NCBI GenBank assembly: GCA_036872755.1
Contig: JAVHNS010000013.1
Coordinates: 868,001 to 932,000, forward strand
Length of the DNA: 64,000 nucleotides
Direction: 5' to 3'
Origin: Orbilia blumenaviensis
Lineage: Eukaryota > Ascomycota > Orbiliomycetes > Orbiliales > Orbiliaceae
The stretch's first letter is position 1. Each line of letters starts with the position of its first letter. The notes beneath the pieces were generated by a model. It was not told the origin of the DNA, made no database searches, and saw only the letters and a program-made list of their open reading frames with translations. Below are positions 24,101-34,574 of this stretch, one piece after another. Both the position numbers and the translations under genes were made by a program.

Positions 24101-25744
24101 GTACGCGCCAATCTCAAGGAAGAAGCCCAAGCACTGAAGGACTTTATGAGCAAGTCAAAAGGCAAAGGCTATGACGAGTTCTTTGACGATTTTGAGATCG
24201 ATTGGGATTCTTTGGCACCCCTCGAAGTTCACTGGACCCATCATATGCACAATAACATTTGCTTTAAGAGAATGGGCGTCCTGCATGCTGAAAGTCAAGA
24301 AGCCCAGACCCAACTGCAACGTGAAAAGAATGTTCTTGCGGTTCATTATTCTACTTCTCACCCTGCCCCACCAAACCCTTCGGAACTGGATAGTGCGCTA
24401 GAAGTTGAAGAGCCCAATGGCGAAGCCTGGGAGGCCACTCTCCTTCGTCCACCTCCTGGTTGGAAGCGCGACATTAAGTATCTCGCTAGCGATACCTCCC
24501 TGAAGAAGCAGATGGCCCGTCCCTTCATGCCACAGCCCCCTCCTCCTCCTGTTGCGCCAATCGATCTCACTAGCATTTTTGCGAACCTCGGGGGAGGGCA
24601 GTCAGCACCTGCTCCCGTCGTCCAACCCACTCCCGCCCCACAGGAAAATCAAAAGGCAAACCAATTGGCATCTATCCTGGCTGAGCTTCAGAAATTGGCC
24701 CCTCCTTCAGCAGCCGCACCGGCCCCGGCCCCTGCTGCCCAGCCTCCTCAGCCTGCACCAGCCCTACCACCAGTTCAGAACAATCCTCTCCAAAATAATC
24801 CGCTCCTTGCTTTCCTCGCCCTTCAAAACCAAACACCACAACCTCAGGCCCCCGCCCAGCAATCTATAGATATCACCAAGGCTCTTCAGCAGTTGGCTCA
24901 ACAGCCACAGTCACAGCCAGCACAACAGCCAGTGCAACAGCAACAGCCAGCACAACAGCAGCAGCAGCAGCAGCAGATTCAAACGAACCCTTTTGGCAAT
25001 ATTCCATTTCCGTTTATGCTGCCTCAACAAGCTGGTCAAGCCCCGGCTTTCCCGTTCAATATGCCGTTCCCACCTCCTCTTCTTCCAGGGCAGAATCCTC
25101 TAGAGATGATGGCGATGTATCAGGCAATGGCTGCCCAAGCCCCTCAGCAGCCTCAGGCTACACCTACTCAGCAGTTTGGACAGCCAGTTCAGGATACCCT
25201 TCCAAATTTTCGAAATATGCCCGCCCAGCAGACTCCTGATGTCAAAATGAACGATGACAGCGATAGTTACCAGCCCCCCGAGCAGACACAACCCGAGAAA
25301 AACTATCAGGATACTACCAGCCAACCCCACCCCAGTAGTGGCGGCGGCGGCGGCGGCGGCGGCAAAGAAGGAAAGGGCAGCTGGGCTAAGTTTGGCAAAA
25401 AGAAGAAGCATGCATATCAAGACCAACCCCCTTACAAGAAAGGCAAAGGCGATTCCGGTCATGGCGGCAAGCGTGTTTGTGCCTTCTGGCAAGCGGGTAA
25501 CTGCCTCAAGAAAGATGATTGCCAATATTCCCATGATGGGCCACCGGGACAGGGCGGTTCTGAACAAGCTGATCAAATACGACAACATTTATATGGCAAA
25601 GACTCTGGCGATGGTGGACGCGGTCACGATAAGAAGCACAAGAAGTTCAAGAAGAGGGGAGGATACGTTGGTGGCTCTGGCTCGGCAGCTGATACTGCGG
25701 CTGCGAGTGCATCGAACGACTGGAACGGTGAGATGGAATACTAA
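21167..25744 (+). CDS. ppn1: PNUTS/Ppn1-like PP1 regulatory subunit (TFIIS-N, RVxF, CCCH)
   Basis: Three exons, 21167-22493, 22757-23777 and 23842-25744, joining to 4251 nt (1416 residues). PNUTS (yeast Ref2, fission yeast Ppn1) recruits protein phosphatase 1 to the cleavage/polyadenylation machinery in the nucleus and aids Pol II termination. Domains in order: a Gln-rich N-terminus (about 1-440) with poly-Q runs; a helical TFIIS N-terminal-like domain (about 505-646); a Lys/Ala-rich linker; a PP1-docking motif K825-S-V-K-W829 followed by an acidic segment, as in metazoan PNUTS; a Pro/Gln-rich region; a Gly run; and a CCCH finger (C-x7-C-x5-C-x3-H, about 1329-1348) with a basic tail. Introns are 263 and 64 nt; the first acceptor (CATAG at 22752-22756) is supported by frame and a CTAAC branch site. 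Domain order, not overall similarity, drives the call. Confidence 0.82.
21896..21957 (+). repeat. CAG/CAA repeat encoding poly-Gln in ppn1
   Basis: About 20 consecutive CAG/CAA codons inside exon 1 of the PNUTS-like gene. A second CAG run lies at about 22,350-22,400 and shorter ones near 24,950. The CAA interruptions should slow length change. Confidence 0.9.
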
Positions 25745-27047
25745 TCATTCCGCTTGCCCATTCTAAGATGTTTGGTGTCGGTAACGAGGTCCACGAACTC
25801 AACGACTTTCTCTTTCTATTTTCTTCCGAAGCTCGGCTATCTTATGACTTGAAGGGGTACTTCGCATCTGATCTGGTCTGTTATCAGAACATTTTCGGCT
25901 TGCTTTAGTACGCATCTAGCCCAGTTGCGACGGGTCAATACCGTCCCATTTCCTATAGCTGTACACTATTAATTATGTTTTCTTTTTTGTTTTTGTTATT
26001 TTTCCCCTATGCCCTGACAAGCTTTATACCTCAGTGTGTCCTCAGTCTCATGATTGTGCATCACTTGACACTACTGCCCTCATCCATCGCTTTTATGAAA
26101 GCCCTTCTGTTTCCGCACTTTTTAAATCCTACATAACGGCGTTATTATATTAGGAGGGGTTGTTTACTGTTTTATTTTACACACCCCATCGCAAGAGCTA
26201 TTATTACAAAACTAATATTATGGCACGAAACTATTCCATTTTCTGCTTTTCGTTCGAACCACTGCATTGCCCACCGGCGTTCCTATTAGACTATTTTTTT
26301 CCTGTCTGCTTTCCCACTATCGCTGTCCCAACGTTTACTGGTTTTTTTCTTTTCTATTTTCCAATAGTACTGCTATCTGTACTATGAGTTTCCCCCCTGT
26401 TCGGACCAATAAAGTCCAGTTTCTACCCCGCCTAACTAAGGATAGGCGGGTTTAGATGTTGGAACATGCCAGATGCCACCCGTGTGGCTGGCCAGAAGAA
26501 GGGTGTATTCTAGCCTTTTTTCCTTTTATTTTTAGAATTGTTCCACTATTATCGTTATACCTACTACTACCACCACCACTGCTATCTGATGAAGTGGAAG
26601 CGAATGGAATGGAATTACTTTAAAATAATAACTAAAAATGGTCCTACCGTAAATTACTTAAACCTTTGTCTATATCGTTGATATTATTGTAACCCTGGCT
26701 AGTGGGTGGACAGCTACGAATGGCCCCCCGTGGTACTTTTCGGCTTATCCATCTGGTGCTGGTACTGGCTGGGGGGCTGGTGGCACATGTTTAATTAGCG
26801 CATACCTAATCTTGTAAGTACATAGGCATATATAGAGGATATAGATTTAGTTGCCATTTAATAATTAGGAAATGTTTGGAAAATGTAAAAGGAACCAATT
26901 CTTAATTCGTACGAGTGCACGTTTGTGCAGGTAAAATTTCACTAAGATCTGAATCCATTGCGGGTACTATGCACAAGATAAAACACCGCGCATTTCTGTT
27001 TGTTTCTACTCTGAAAATTTGTGATTCTAGTAAGCAGTATACTAAGA
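25745..27047. other. Convergent intergenic region, T-rich
   Basis: 3' flanks of two convergent genes. Plus strand 25,970-26,560 is T-rich with scattered AATAA-like signals. One compact inverted repeat is listed separately. No gene is seen. Confidence 0.5.
26427..26450. other. Stem-loop CCCGCCTA/TAGGCGGG
   Basis: Perfect 8-bp inverted repeat (26427-26434 and 26443-26450) with an 8-nt loop, GC-rich in an otherwise AT-rich flank and followed by TTTAG. It sits about 680 bases past the ppn1 stop, so it is not obviously part of that transcript. Function unknown. Confidence 0.5.
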
Positions 27048-29078
27048 TCATTGGAAATTCAAATAACTACGGAAATCACAATAACTAGCGCCATCCGGCT
27101 TCGTATCACCGATCATTATAACCAGCTTGTCTACGTTTTCAGCCGGTGTAGCTCCCAGAAACGTGCAAAGTCCAAAATTTTTATACCCACCTGCGCTCTG
27201 AGACGAGTCAATGATGATGGTATTGCGGTCTGGGAAGAACCCGATATACTGCCAATCGTTAGCAATAATTGTCGCCTCTAGAGCAAACTTGAGCGCGACT
27301 GCTGTGGGTGTAGTGGCATCGCTGACCGCCGGAGCAGCCGCGTAAAAGTCTTCTACTAGACTGGTAGCGGGATTCGTCCTGGAATATACCAGACGGCCGG
27401 TGGTGTCCAGCAGTAGCTGACCCGCCGGGGCGTTTGTAGTGATAAGTTCGAATGCACCACTGCTAATAGTGTTTCCTTCAAGATAGGTAAGGCCACCGCT
27501 TGCCTTACGCCAGCCGAGGGTGGCACTGAAGCTGGAAGGTGTAGCAACAATTACTTCAACGGAAGTGGACATATAAAATTCCGTTGTTGTTTTAGATTCG
27601 GTGGTTGTTGTCTCCTTCAGGAAAAGCTTTTCTGTTGAGATCGTTATAACTGTAGTTTTCTCGACCGTGGATTGGACGGGATATGAAACCATCAAGTTGC
27701 AGCCAGCGGTGATGTTGGATGCTGCAAATCGAGTCAACGCATCGGGCGTCGAGACGGTGGCCTGCCGTGCGGCCCGGCGGCGCGTGCGGGCTGGCCATGC
27801 GAGATATGATGTCGTTGTCGCCGGAACGACTCCAGTTTGCGACATGACGGTGGAGATTTCTTCCTTGGTGAAGATTACCTTAGTCGTCGAAGTAAACCCG
27901 TTGAAGACGGACGATGTCCTCAGCTCTGTTCGCGTTGGACCAAATAAATTAAGGATTGAAGAACACCAGCAGGTATAAAAGGCTCCACCGACGGAAATAA
28001 TATCCGTAACCGCTTCATAACCGTCACCGGTTATGGTGGCAAAAACGGTAGGATTTGCACTGTCTGTTGGGCATAATCCGTTGAAGCTGGTAGATGAGCT
28101 TGAATCTTGGGTACTCGAGTCTTCAGCACTTGCCGATGTGGAGCTTTCGGGATTTAAGGTAGTATCCCCACCGGTTGAAGTTCTACCAGTAGCCTGGCTC
28201 GAGGTGGGCACTGGGCCGGAAGTAGGTGTGGCTATAGTCTCCTGACCCGAAGAATTCGAAGTGGTATCTACTCCCGTGTTGGAAGCAGAACCAGCCCGCG
28301 AACTCGCGGTCGAAGTTGCCGACGCTATGGCCGAACCACTGCCGAATGAAACTATAGGAAGATCTTCTTGAACAACTGGAATGACGCTGACGCCGTCAAA
28401 TTCGAATCCCGGGTCTACACCTTCATCTGCAGCATAAAGTTGCGTTTGCCCGGTTGTACCCGATTTATAAAAGTTATTATCAACGCCGTCAACGTTCAAG
28501 CTGACGCCTCCAGCAGCCCCAAAGGAAAAGTTACCGGCTTTATCATCTGCTGTTAGATCTGATTGAGAGTCATATTGGATCTGCGATATACCGTCTGTCG
28601 ATTGACGTCGCCTGAATCTTTCAGCTCTGGTCCAGGTGCCAAGGAACAGAACTAGAGAAGGCGAGTTGTAAACGCGGAGGAAACCGTCGTCGTCAGTAAA
28701 TAGAACGGTTGCATTCGTTGCAGTGCTTGCGTCGACCAGTAGGAGCTGCCCATCGCTCGACAATTCGGCGGCGAGAGGTACACCATCGGACCCAGTAACT
28801 GAAAGTGTAACTGGTTGTCCTACAGCTGGTACTGCCGTTGGCCTTGAGTCTTCTGAGGTCGTTGGGGAAATAGCATTGTTTTGGAATACTACGCGGTCGC
28901 AGAATGGAAGTCCACTCAAGCACTCGTAAAAAGAAGTCACAGTACCGCTGAGGGTGACAAATGATGTTATCGTCGTGGTTGATGTGGGGACGATATCTTC
29001 CTGGCAACCCCAAGGCCCTAGAAAGCTCTCGGAATATACCAGTAAAGGGAAGAATAAGAGAAGACCTGCCTGAGTCAT
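27048..29078 (-). CDS. Secreted Ser/Thr-rich protein, unknown function
   Basis: Single-exon, 676-residue frame from ATG 29078; the frame continues upstream only to a TTG. The N-terminus MTQAGLLLFFPLLVYSES is a clear signal peptide. Next come a Thr-rich segment, a region of Gly/Asp/Asn-rich beta-type sequence (about 185-255), and a long Ser/Thr/Gly linker (about 255-345) likely to be O-glycosylated. A C-terminal globular part has paired Cys and Trp (YTCWCSS; CNLMVSYP) and a Cys-containing end (SYCDFRSYLNF). I see no C-terminal hydrophobic GPI signal, so release or non-covalent wall attachment is more likely. No catalytic motif is recognised. It is the downstream end of a run of six minus-strand genes reaching 39 kb. 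Confidence 0.78.
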   Translation of the reverse strand: MTQAGLLLFFPLLVYSESFLGPWGCQEDIVPTSTTTITSFVTLSGTVTSFYECLSGLPFCDRVVFQNNAISPTTSEDSRPTAVPAVGQPVTLSVTGSDGVPLAAELSSDGQLLLVDASTATNATVLFTDDDGFLRVYNSPSLVLFLGTWTRAERFRRRQSTDGISQIQYDSQSDLTADDKAGNFSFGAAGGVSLNVDGVDNNFYKSGTTGQTQLYAADEGVDPGFEFDGVSVIPVVQEDLPIVSFGSGSAIASATSTASSRAGSASNTGVDTTSNSSGQETIATPTSGPVPTSSQATGRTSTGGDTTLNPESSTSASAEDSSTQDSSSSTSFNGLCPTDSANPTVFATITGDGYEAVTDIISVGGAFYTCWCSSILNLFGPTRTELRTSSVFNGFTSTTKVIFTKEEISTVMSQTGVVPATTTSYLAWPARTRRRAARQATVSTPDALTRFAASNITAGCNLMVSYPVQSTVEKTTVITISTEKLFLKETTTTESKTTTEFYMSTSVEVIVATPSSFSATLGWRKASGGLTYLEGNTISSGAFELITTNAPAGQLLLDTTGRLVYSRTNPATSLVEDFYAAAPAVSDATTPTAVALKFALEATIIANDWQYIGFFPDRNTIIIDSSQSAGGYKNFGLCTFLGATPAENVDKLVIMIGDTKPDGASYCDFRSYLNFQ

Positions 29079-29977
29079 TATTGTGACGACCCGGCAGCGC
29101 CGCGTCAAGTTGACCGAAGTAGAGAGCTAGAATAGTTGATTTAATAGATATGGACACCTTGGATATCAATGTTGAAGGTACGGCCTATAGCTTGCCAACG
29201 AAGCGTCGCATACTACGAGACTAGAATTATGGATATATCCAAGGACGTATGTCTTAGGAGAAAGACGAATCATCCAGGTGCCTTCACCCTCTAGCAGTTA
29301 GTCTACTTTAAATTCTATCTATTTTTGAGATCGAAGGGCTTATCTTCTGAGTCTACCAGTTCCTCCCTCATGCTATTATCCCTAATGCCATCAGGGCCGT
29401 CTTTACCAACTGAAGACATCGCTGGACCGCCGACTATTGCAAATCTTGTATGTAGACCCTAATTATATCTTCCCATGTAGTCGGGTTTGTTCAAGATACT
29501 CTAAATGTGTTGCATGAGGTTGCGCTGGAATCGGCCTGCAGATCGCTGGTTTAGGACATGACTTCCCTGTCTCGACGAATAAGATGTCGACGCTAGATGG
29601 ATCCGGACCAATAGAATTATTTGTTGTATTTTTCGCGTTGCGATCGAGGTGTTGCGAACTGAGACGATAGCTCGATTCCCTAGTACCAGGCATGCGTATT
29701 TGAATATATTCTGGAAGCTGGGAAGGTAAATTACACATGCATGCATAAGTTGCTACAAGTCAAAGAGAATAAAATTTGAAGACGTGGTAGGGATTGATAG
29801 TTACATGGATGGTGAATCGCACGTGCCACGGGTCGCGATAAAGAGACAATTTTCATGACTGCGCACGCTAACGAGGTATATAACCTCGTGTACAAAGTAA
29901 TATTAACCAACCAGGGGAGGATATTCTAAATCGCAATGTCGAGTAAAATATAAAAGAAAAAGTTCAAAAGGCGAATT
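29079..29977. other. Intergenic, nothing recognised
   Basis: About 900 bases; the promoter of the secreted protein gene and 3' flank of the next minus-strand gene. Only short overlapping frames are present. Confidence 0.5.
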
Positions 29978-31915
29978 TCAAGGAGGATGATAACCACTCG
30001 CAATTCGAGTCATTGGGATATTTTCCTGCTTCCCCATCTTCTCTAAGGCGGTTTGCGTTGCAGCCTCACTCGTAGCAATAGCTTCATCCCAGTCTCTGTC
30101 TAATTCTCCAAACCTTCGTGCTTGAAGAAAATATCGGCAGGTTCTTTTGGGAACTTTCCAACCGAAATATCCATAATTGTGGCATACTCTCCACCCGTAG
30201 TATAAGTGTTCCGGCAGTCTGGATGCAGTGAGTCTTGCTCTATCTCCCCATGGCGGCATGATTGCCGTTTCAATACGGGGAGCCAGAACAAGATGTCCTC
30301 CGAGATCTTTGAAACTGCTTTGGGTGATATCAATGTCTGCGCTGTTCATTTTCCAAATCCGTAGGTCGCCCGTCGAGATGTCTGGGATGCGAGGTAAATA
30401 GATATCACTCTCCAAAGTCCCAAAATCGTCGTTGACCTGCATGTGTCGTGGGAGGAGCGAGAAGTTTCGGGAATGCCCAGTGTTCGTCAGCCTGAAGAGA
30501 TTGTTTGCACTCTCCCTTTTCAAATTCTTTCTCGTTTGCCAATCGTACAACTTTCGAGGGGTGTTTCCCGGCACCAAGTATCTTTGTGTTACTTTGGGTT
30601 TTATGGGCTGTACTTGGCTGGTCATAGGTTTATTACGCCGATGGAGTGCTAAGAATGCCTCGTGCTGTCTTTGCCTCGCCTCTGCAGTCCGTCGTTTCTC
30701 TGCTTCTACCTTTTTACGGGCTTCCTGTACTCGTCGTTCCGCTTCTTCCTTTCTTTTCAGATCTGCCGCCATCCTTTCGGCTTTTCGTTGCTGTACTAGG
30801 GCGGTAGCATCGGCGAGCTTACGTGCTCTCGCTGCAGCGATTCCGTCTGCTTGAGCCTGGGCTCGCTTCTGAACCGTCTGAGGTCGAATAGAGATACGAC
30901 GGTTTGGTTCTCGAAATAGTGGGGTACCGCGCATCTGTGGTGTTACAGAAGGCGTCGTGAATAAGGCACCAACACGAGGAGTGTTCCGAATGATGGACAC
31001 TTGAGGTCGGAACAAGCCTCGAGACACCCGTCGGTTTGCTACCCGCCGAGCGATAGATGCCCGAAGTTGGGCCATTGATTTGTTCTGGGCTATAGAAGCT
31101 GCCTCAACCGCCTTGGCATTTTCTGCACGTCGCCTTGCAAGCGATTTTCGTTTTCGCTCGTGCTCCTGTGCTGCCAATTCTAACTCCTGCTGCCTCTCTT
31201 CATCCTCTTGCTTCTGTCTTTCTTTCTCTTCTAGGGCCCTCTGCTTTTCAAGTTGACTCTCTTCCCATATCTTTTGGAGCTGGGCGCTCTGTTGTCGTGC
31301 TTTCTCGGCTTGCATACGTGGGTATTTCGCTTTGGGTCGTGTTGGAGACCGTTTGTACTCTTCTTCTTCAAAGTCGTCTGGCGGCTCATTTTCTTGGTCG
31401 CTCGCAGAAGACTCCCAGTCCTGATCTAAGATGTCGCCGCGGGATCCTTCACGGAATACTTCAGATACCAACTTTATCTCGTACTTGGGTTTACGCCTTG
31501 GTGTGCTCCCTGCTTCGCTGAAGCTTTTATCAGGCGACACGATTCGCAACTTCGCCAAAGGTGATAAAATCTTAAATCGGTTCGATCGGTTCGGTTTTTG
31601 TTGCTGTCGTCGGGGTGTACATGCTTGGCCAGTAGTTTCTTGTTCAGCCAGTCTATTCGCAGTTTCGATTCGAACGGTGTAGTCACGGCATAAGACGCCC
31701 ATATTGTGAAGGGTTTCCGTCGGGGCACCTCGAGCGGGCATTGACTTGAAGTAATTGGGCGGTTGAATCTTTCTGGGCGTGAGGTAGGGTGGCAAGAGGA
31801 GTTCTGGGAAGTCCATGCCCTTTGGAGGCGCACGGAGGGAGCAGGTGAAGTGGTCGCATACTTCACAGCGGAGACCTCGAGAGATTCCGTGTTTGCAGCG
31901 GGTTTTGGACATCAT
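29978..31915 (-). CDS. Cluster gene A: Cys motif, coiled coil, C-terminal PW-GY-P-AY-G domain
   Basis: Single-exon, 645 residues from ATG 31915 (a second ATG follows immediately; upstream only TTG). The N-terminus has a compact Cys/His cluster (CKHG..., CEVCDHFTC) that could bind metal. About residues 200-440 are highly charged Arg/Glu/Lys/Gln-rich, predicted coiled coil. About residues 555-609 (nt 30253-30089) hold a domain shared with three neighbouring minus-strand genes: W556-x25-G582-Y, x5, P589-x9-A599-x3-G603-x-L-D-R-x-W609. It also shares a central RLP tripeptide at the same place as gene C. I recognise no known family. The coding nature is strongly supported by length and by the domain being shared with the neighbours. 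Confidence 0.75.
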   Translation of the reverse strand: MMSKTRCKHGISRGLRCEVCDHFTCSLRAPPKGMDFPELLLPPYLTPRKIQPPNYFKSMPARGAPTETLHNMGVLCRDYTVRIETANRLAEQETTGQACTPRRQQQKPNRSNRFKILSPLAKLRIVSPDKSFSEAGSTPRRKPKYEIKLVSEVFREGSRGDILDQDWESSASDQENEPPDDFEEEEYKRSPTRPKAKYPRMQAEKARQQSAQLQKIWEESQLEKQRALEEKERQKQEDEERQQELELAAQEHERKRKSLARRRAENAKAVEAASIAQNKSMAQLRASIARRVANRRVSRGLFRPQVSIIRNTPRVGALFTTPSVTPQMRGTPLFREPNRRISIRPQTVQKRAQAQADGIAAARARKLADATALVQQRKAERMAADLKRKEEAERRVQEARKKVEAEKRRTAEARQRQHEAFLALHRRNKPMTSQVQPIKPKVTQRYLVPGNTPRKLYDWQTRKNLKRESANNLFRLTNTGHSRNFSLLPRHMQVNDDFGTLESDIYLPRIPDISTGDLRIWKMNSADIDITQSSFKDLGGHLVLAPRIETAIMPPWGDRARLTASRLPEHLYYGWRVCHNYGYFGWKVPKRTCRYFLQARRFGELDRDWDEAIATSEAATQTALEKMGKQENIPMTRIASGYHPP

Positions 31916-32855
31916 TGTGGGATGATAATGATCGATTTTTTTTTTTTTCGAGGTACAATTAGATGATATCGGTATTCGAGTGAGGTTTTTGATTGGATCC
32001 AAGGGATTGTTGATTGTGCTGATGATGGTGGTAGGAGTATGTGAGAGTTGATTCTGTGAAAGGTTTGTTGATTTGAAGTTAGGAGAGTGGGTATCAAGAT
32101 TATATTCAAAACAATTTATGTGAAAGGGTCAGGTGCAACGTGAACACAGCGTACGGAGTGTGTAACCAGCTGTTTCTGATGTTTAGTGGTACAAAATAGC
32201 TGCACTGCCAAGATCCAGCACTGAGCCGAGAGTAGACTACCGATTTTATGTCCCTTCACAATGTCAATTACTGAAGCACTTAGTCAATCCTACGTGGTAT
32301 CAACCTAGGTGCCTTAGAAATCCTAGTCTCAATACCGTATATCTCCACTGCTCAAGTACTTTACAACTAATGTAATTAAAAATTAACTTTTTGGGGTCAA
32401 CTTCTACTAACTACAAGGTTTACAATTGGAAAGAAACGAATGGGGGCTGATTTATTAGGATGGCTATTATCTAGTTCATTGCCCTGAGCAGGGATAGCTA
32501 GTCTCAATACGAGAAGTAGCCTAAGAAAACCCAGGAACAGGGAAGTAAAGGAACTAGTTAACCTCAAAAATAAAGCAATCGGAATAAAATCAGAAAAATA
32601 GGAATAGAGAAAAGCCTTTGTAACTCTATTCCTGTTCAGATCTGATGAACAAGATGTAAGAAAAGGATTTCTCGATTCCGACTTTCAGGATACCATAATG
32701 TTAAGGGAGAGCCGAAAAACAAAGAAGACTCAGATGAGGTAGATGGGTAGGGAGCCTCCAAATCTAGGCGGCTGGGGCTAAAGAATTTTAATCGAAACCA
32801 GACGATAGAGTCCCAATCTCGAATAAAATATTCATAGGACAGGCTGACGTCGAGA
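31916..32855. other. Intergenic, nothing recognised
   Basis: Promoter of gene A, with a T11-type run near 31,936-31,947 in the leader, and the 3' flank of gene B. A minus-strand frame reading into gene B from about 33,100 is an overlapping-frame artefact. Confidence 0.5.
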
Positions 32856-33614
32856 CTAAAAAATGACTGCTTCAAGATCCCCGTGGAAGTAGTGGCGAAC
32901 GCCTTTGAGATCCCCATCATCGGATATTCCATTATAAAAGCGGTAGAGACTATTCCCAATGTCTGTGTCCCACCCCTTTTCCATAGCTCCGAACAAGTAG
33001 GCTTGTTCCATGATACCGATGGCGTCGACAGGCCAGACACCTTCGTTGTAGCCGAGGCTGTAGTAAAAGATATAGCTCCTCTTGGCTGAATCCGAGTCAA
33101 TGCTATCGAATTGACGCATCAACCCATCACGCCAGGGTTTTGGTGTGTCTAACTTTGGGTTGCAGACCATGTGTCGGTAGTCTTCAGCCATAATTTCGGC
33201 AGCATGTTCTCTGTTCACCTTGATTTCCTCTTCGGTGTAATCGGGGCCGAATAACTCGTCCAGGTTCTCGAAAGCATCATTCCATGGTGGGATGTAAATA
33301 TCGACAGGTTTATCTGGAGTGCCGGTTCTGAACATCCCCGGCCATTTCGTAGACCGTCTTTCGGTAGGGGTTCTTGGGGGCGTAGTGCAGCCCGCACCTG
33401 AGCCTCCATGGGCGTCATTGTTGAGGGACAGGGGCGTGCGGCGGAGAGCAGACTTTAGAGTTGGAAAGAATGGTTTGCTGGCTGGCGTCTTGCGCTTGTT
33501 TTGTTTGAGAGGGCCTCGCCTGGCCACCCAGGAGTCACCGTTTTGTTTGACAGTGGGCTTGAAGTTAAGATCTGGAGCAGCGAACATATCTTTGGAATAT
33601 AGAGGACGCGTCAT
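32856..33614 (-). CDS. Cluster gene B: PW-GY-P-AY-G domain protein
   Basis: Single-exon, 252 residues from ATG 33614. The N-terminal 90 residues are basic, Pro/Thr-rich and probably disordered. About residues 160-215 (nt 33137-32970) carry the shared cluster domain: P160-W-x26-G-Y-x5-P-x9-A-Y-x2-G-x-M-E-K-x-W215. The segment before it is rich in acidic and aromatic residues (DELFGPDYTEEE). No known domain, signal peptide or membrane segment is visible. A strong GTAAGT donor on the minus strand at 33789-33784 suggests a 5'-UTR intron. The preceding minus-strand sequence reads like protein for about 45 codons but has no ATG and sits behind a TAA, so I did not add an exon. Confidence 0.68.
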   Translation of the reverse strand: MTRPLYSKDMFAAPDLNFKPTVKQNGDSWVARRGPLKQNKRKTPASKPFFPTLKSALRRTPLSLNNDAHGGSGAGCTTPPRTPTERRSTKWPGMFRTGTPDKPVDIYIPPWNDAFENLDELFGPDYTEEEIKVNREHAAEIMAEDYRHMVCNPKLDTPKPWRDGLMRQFDSIDSDSAKRSYIFYYSLGYNEGVWPVDAIGIMEQAYLFGAMEKGWDTDIGNSLYRFYNGISDDGDLKGVRHYFHGDLEAVIF

Positions 33615-34574
33615 GGTGATTGAAAGGGGGGTGGGATGACGATGATTGTATTTCGAGATGTTTTGGGAGCGTCAAGCTCAAAGAAAGTGTGAACTAAATA
33701 TAATAATGCTCATGAGAATTACTGAGGGTACTAGAGTATAGCAACGGTGAAGACCGGAATAGAAGCCTTAGATAATGCGGGGTACTTACGCGGAGTTAGA
33801 TCGAAAGGGGTTAGGCAGTCGATGATATCGGTTTCCTTGGGCTGAGAGGAAGCCCAGAGAGCGATGAAGCCGAGGTTATTGTATGGGGAAGGGAATGTAA
33901 AGTTGAAGGTGGGTTCGGAATTGAAATTTTATGAGGCTGAGACTAATTGGGACTCTAAGTCTAGTGACTGAGACTACACAGGTCGTAGTAAAGTAAAAAT
34001 TTAGGAGGATTGTATCTCATAAAATAAATTTCCACGTTGCTGTAGACGTACTGGAGTTCCACGCTATTGTATGATAATCAAACCCTAATTTGTTTGGAGT
34101 AGGGCTAGTGGTGATAAGTCTCGTAGTATACGACGCTTTGTTCGCAAGGTGAGTGGTGATATGGGAAAAAGTATTAAATAACATAAAAGATCGCGCTTTC
34201 AGGCTTCGTCATATGTATGAATGGCGGAGAAAACCCGTGACAAAAGAATCCATTTAGAGCAAATGCTTGCAAGTTATCTAGCCATCCAGTCTCGGCCCCG
34301 GTTTGTACCACAATAAAATTTCGGGAAAAGAAAATGAAAGAGAGGACTGGATCAGCCTCTTCGAATTACACTCTAATGATAATCTTGTAAGTGAAATTCC
34401 ATAAGCCCCGTACTCGATATGGATCGATCTAATTATTTGCATCCATCAAGTTAGCCAGGGCTGTTCTACACATTGGGAGAGCAACGAGCTAGCGAAGTCG
34501 AAGGTACAACTCACTTGAATGAAATAAAGAGATCTATATACTCCCTCCATGATCACATGAGCCGGTCAAAGGCT
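33615..34574. other. Intergenic: gene B leader and gene C 3' flank
   Basis: Holds the probable 5'-UTR splice donor of gene B (minus GTAAGT at 33789-33784). Otherwise AT-rich, nothing recognised. Confidence 0.45.
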
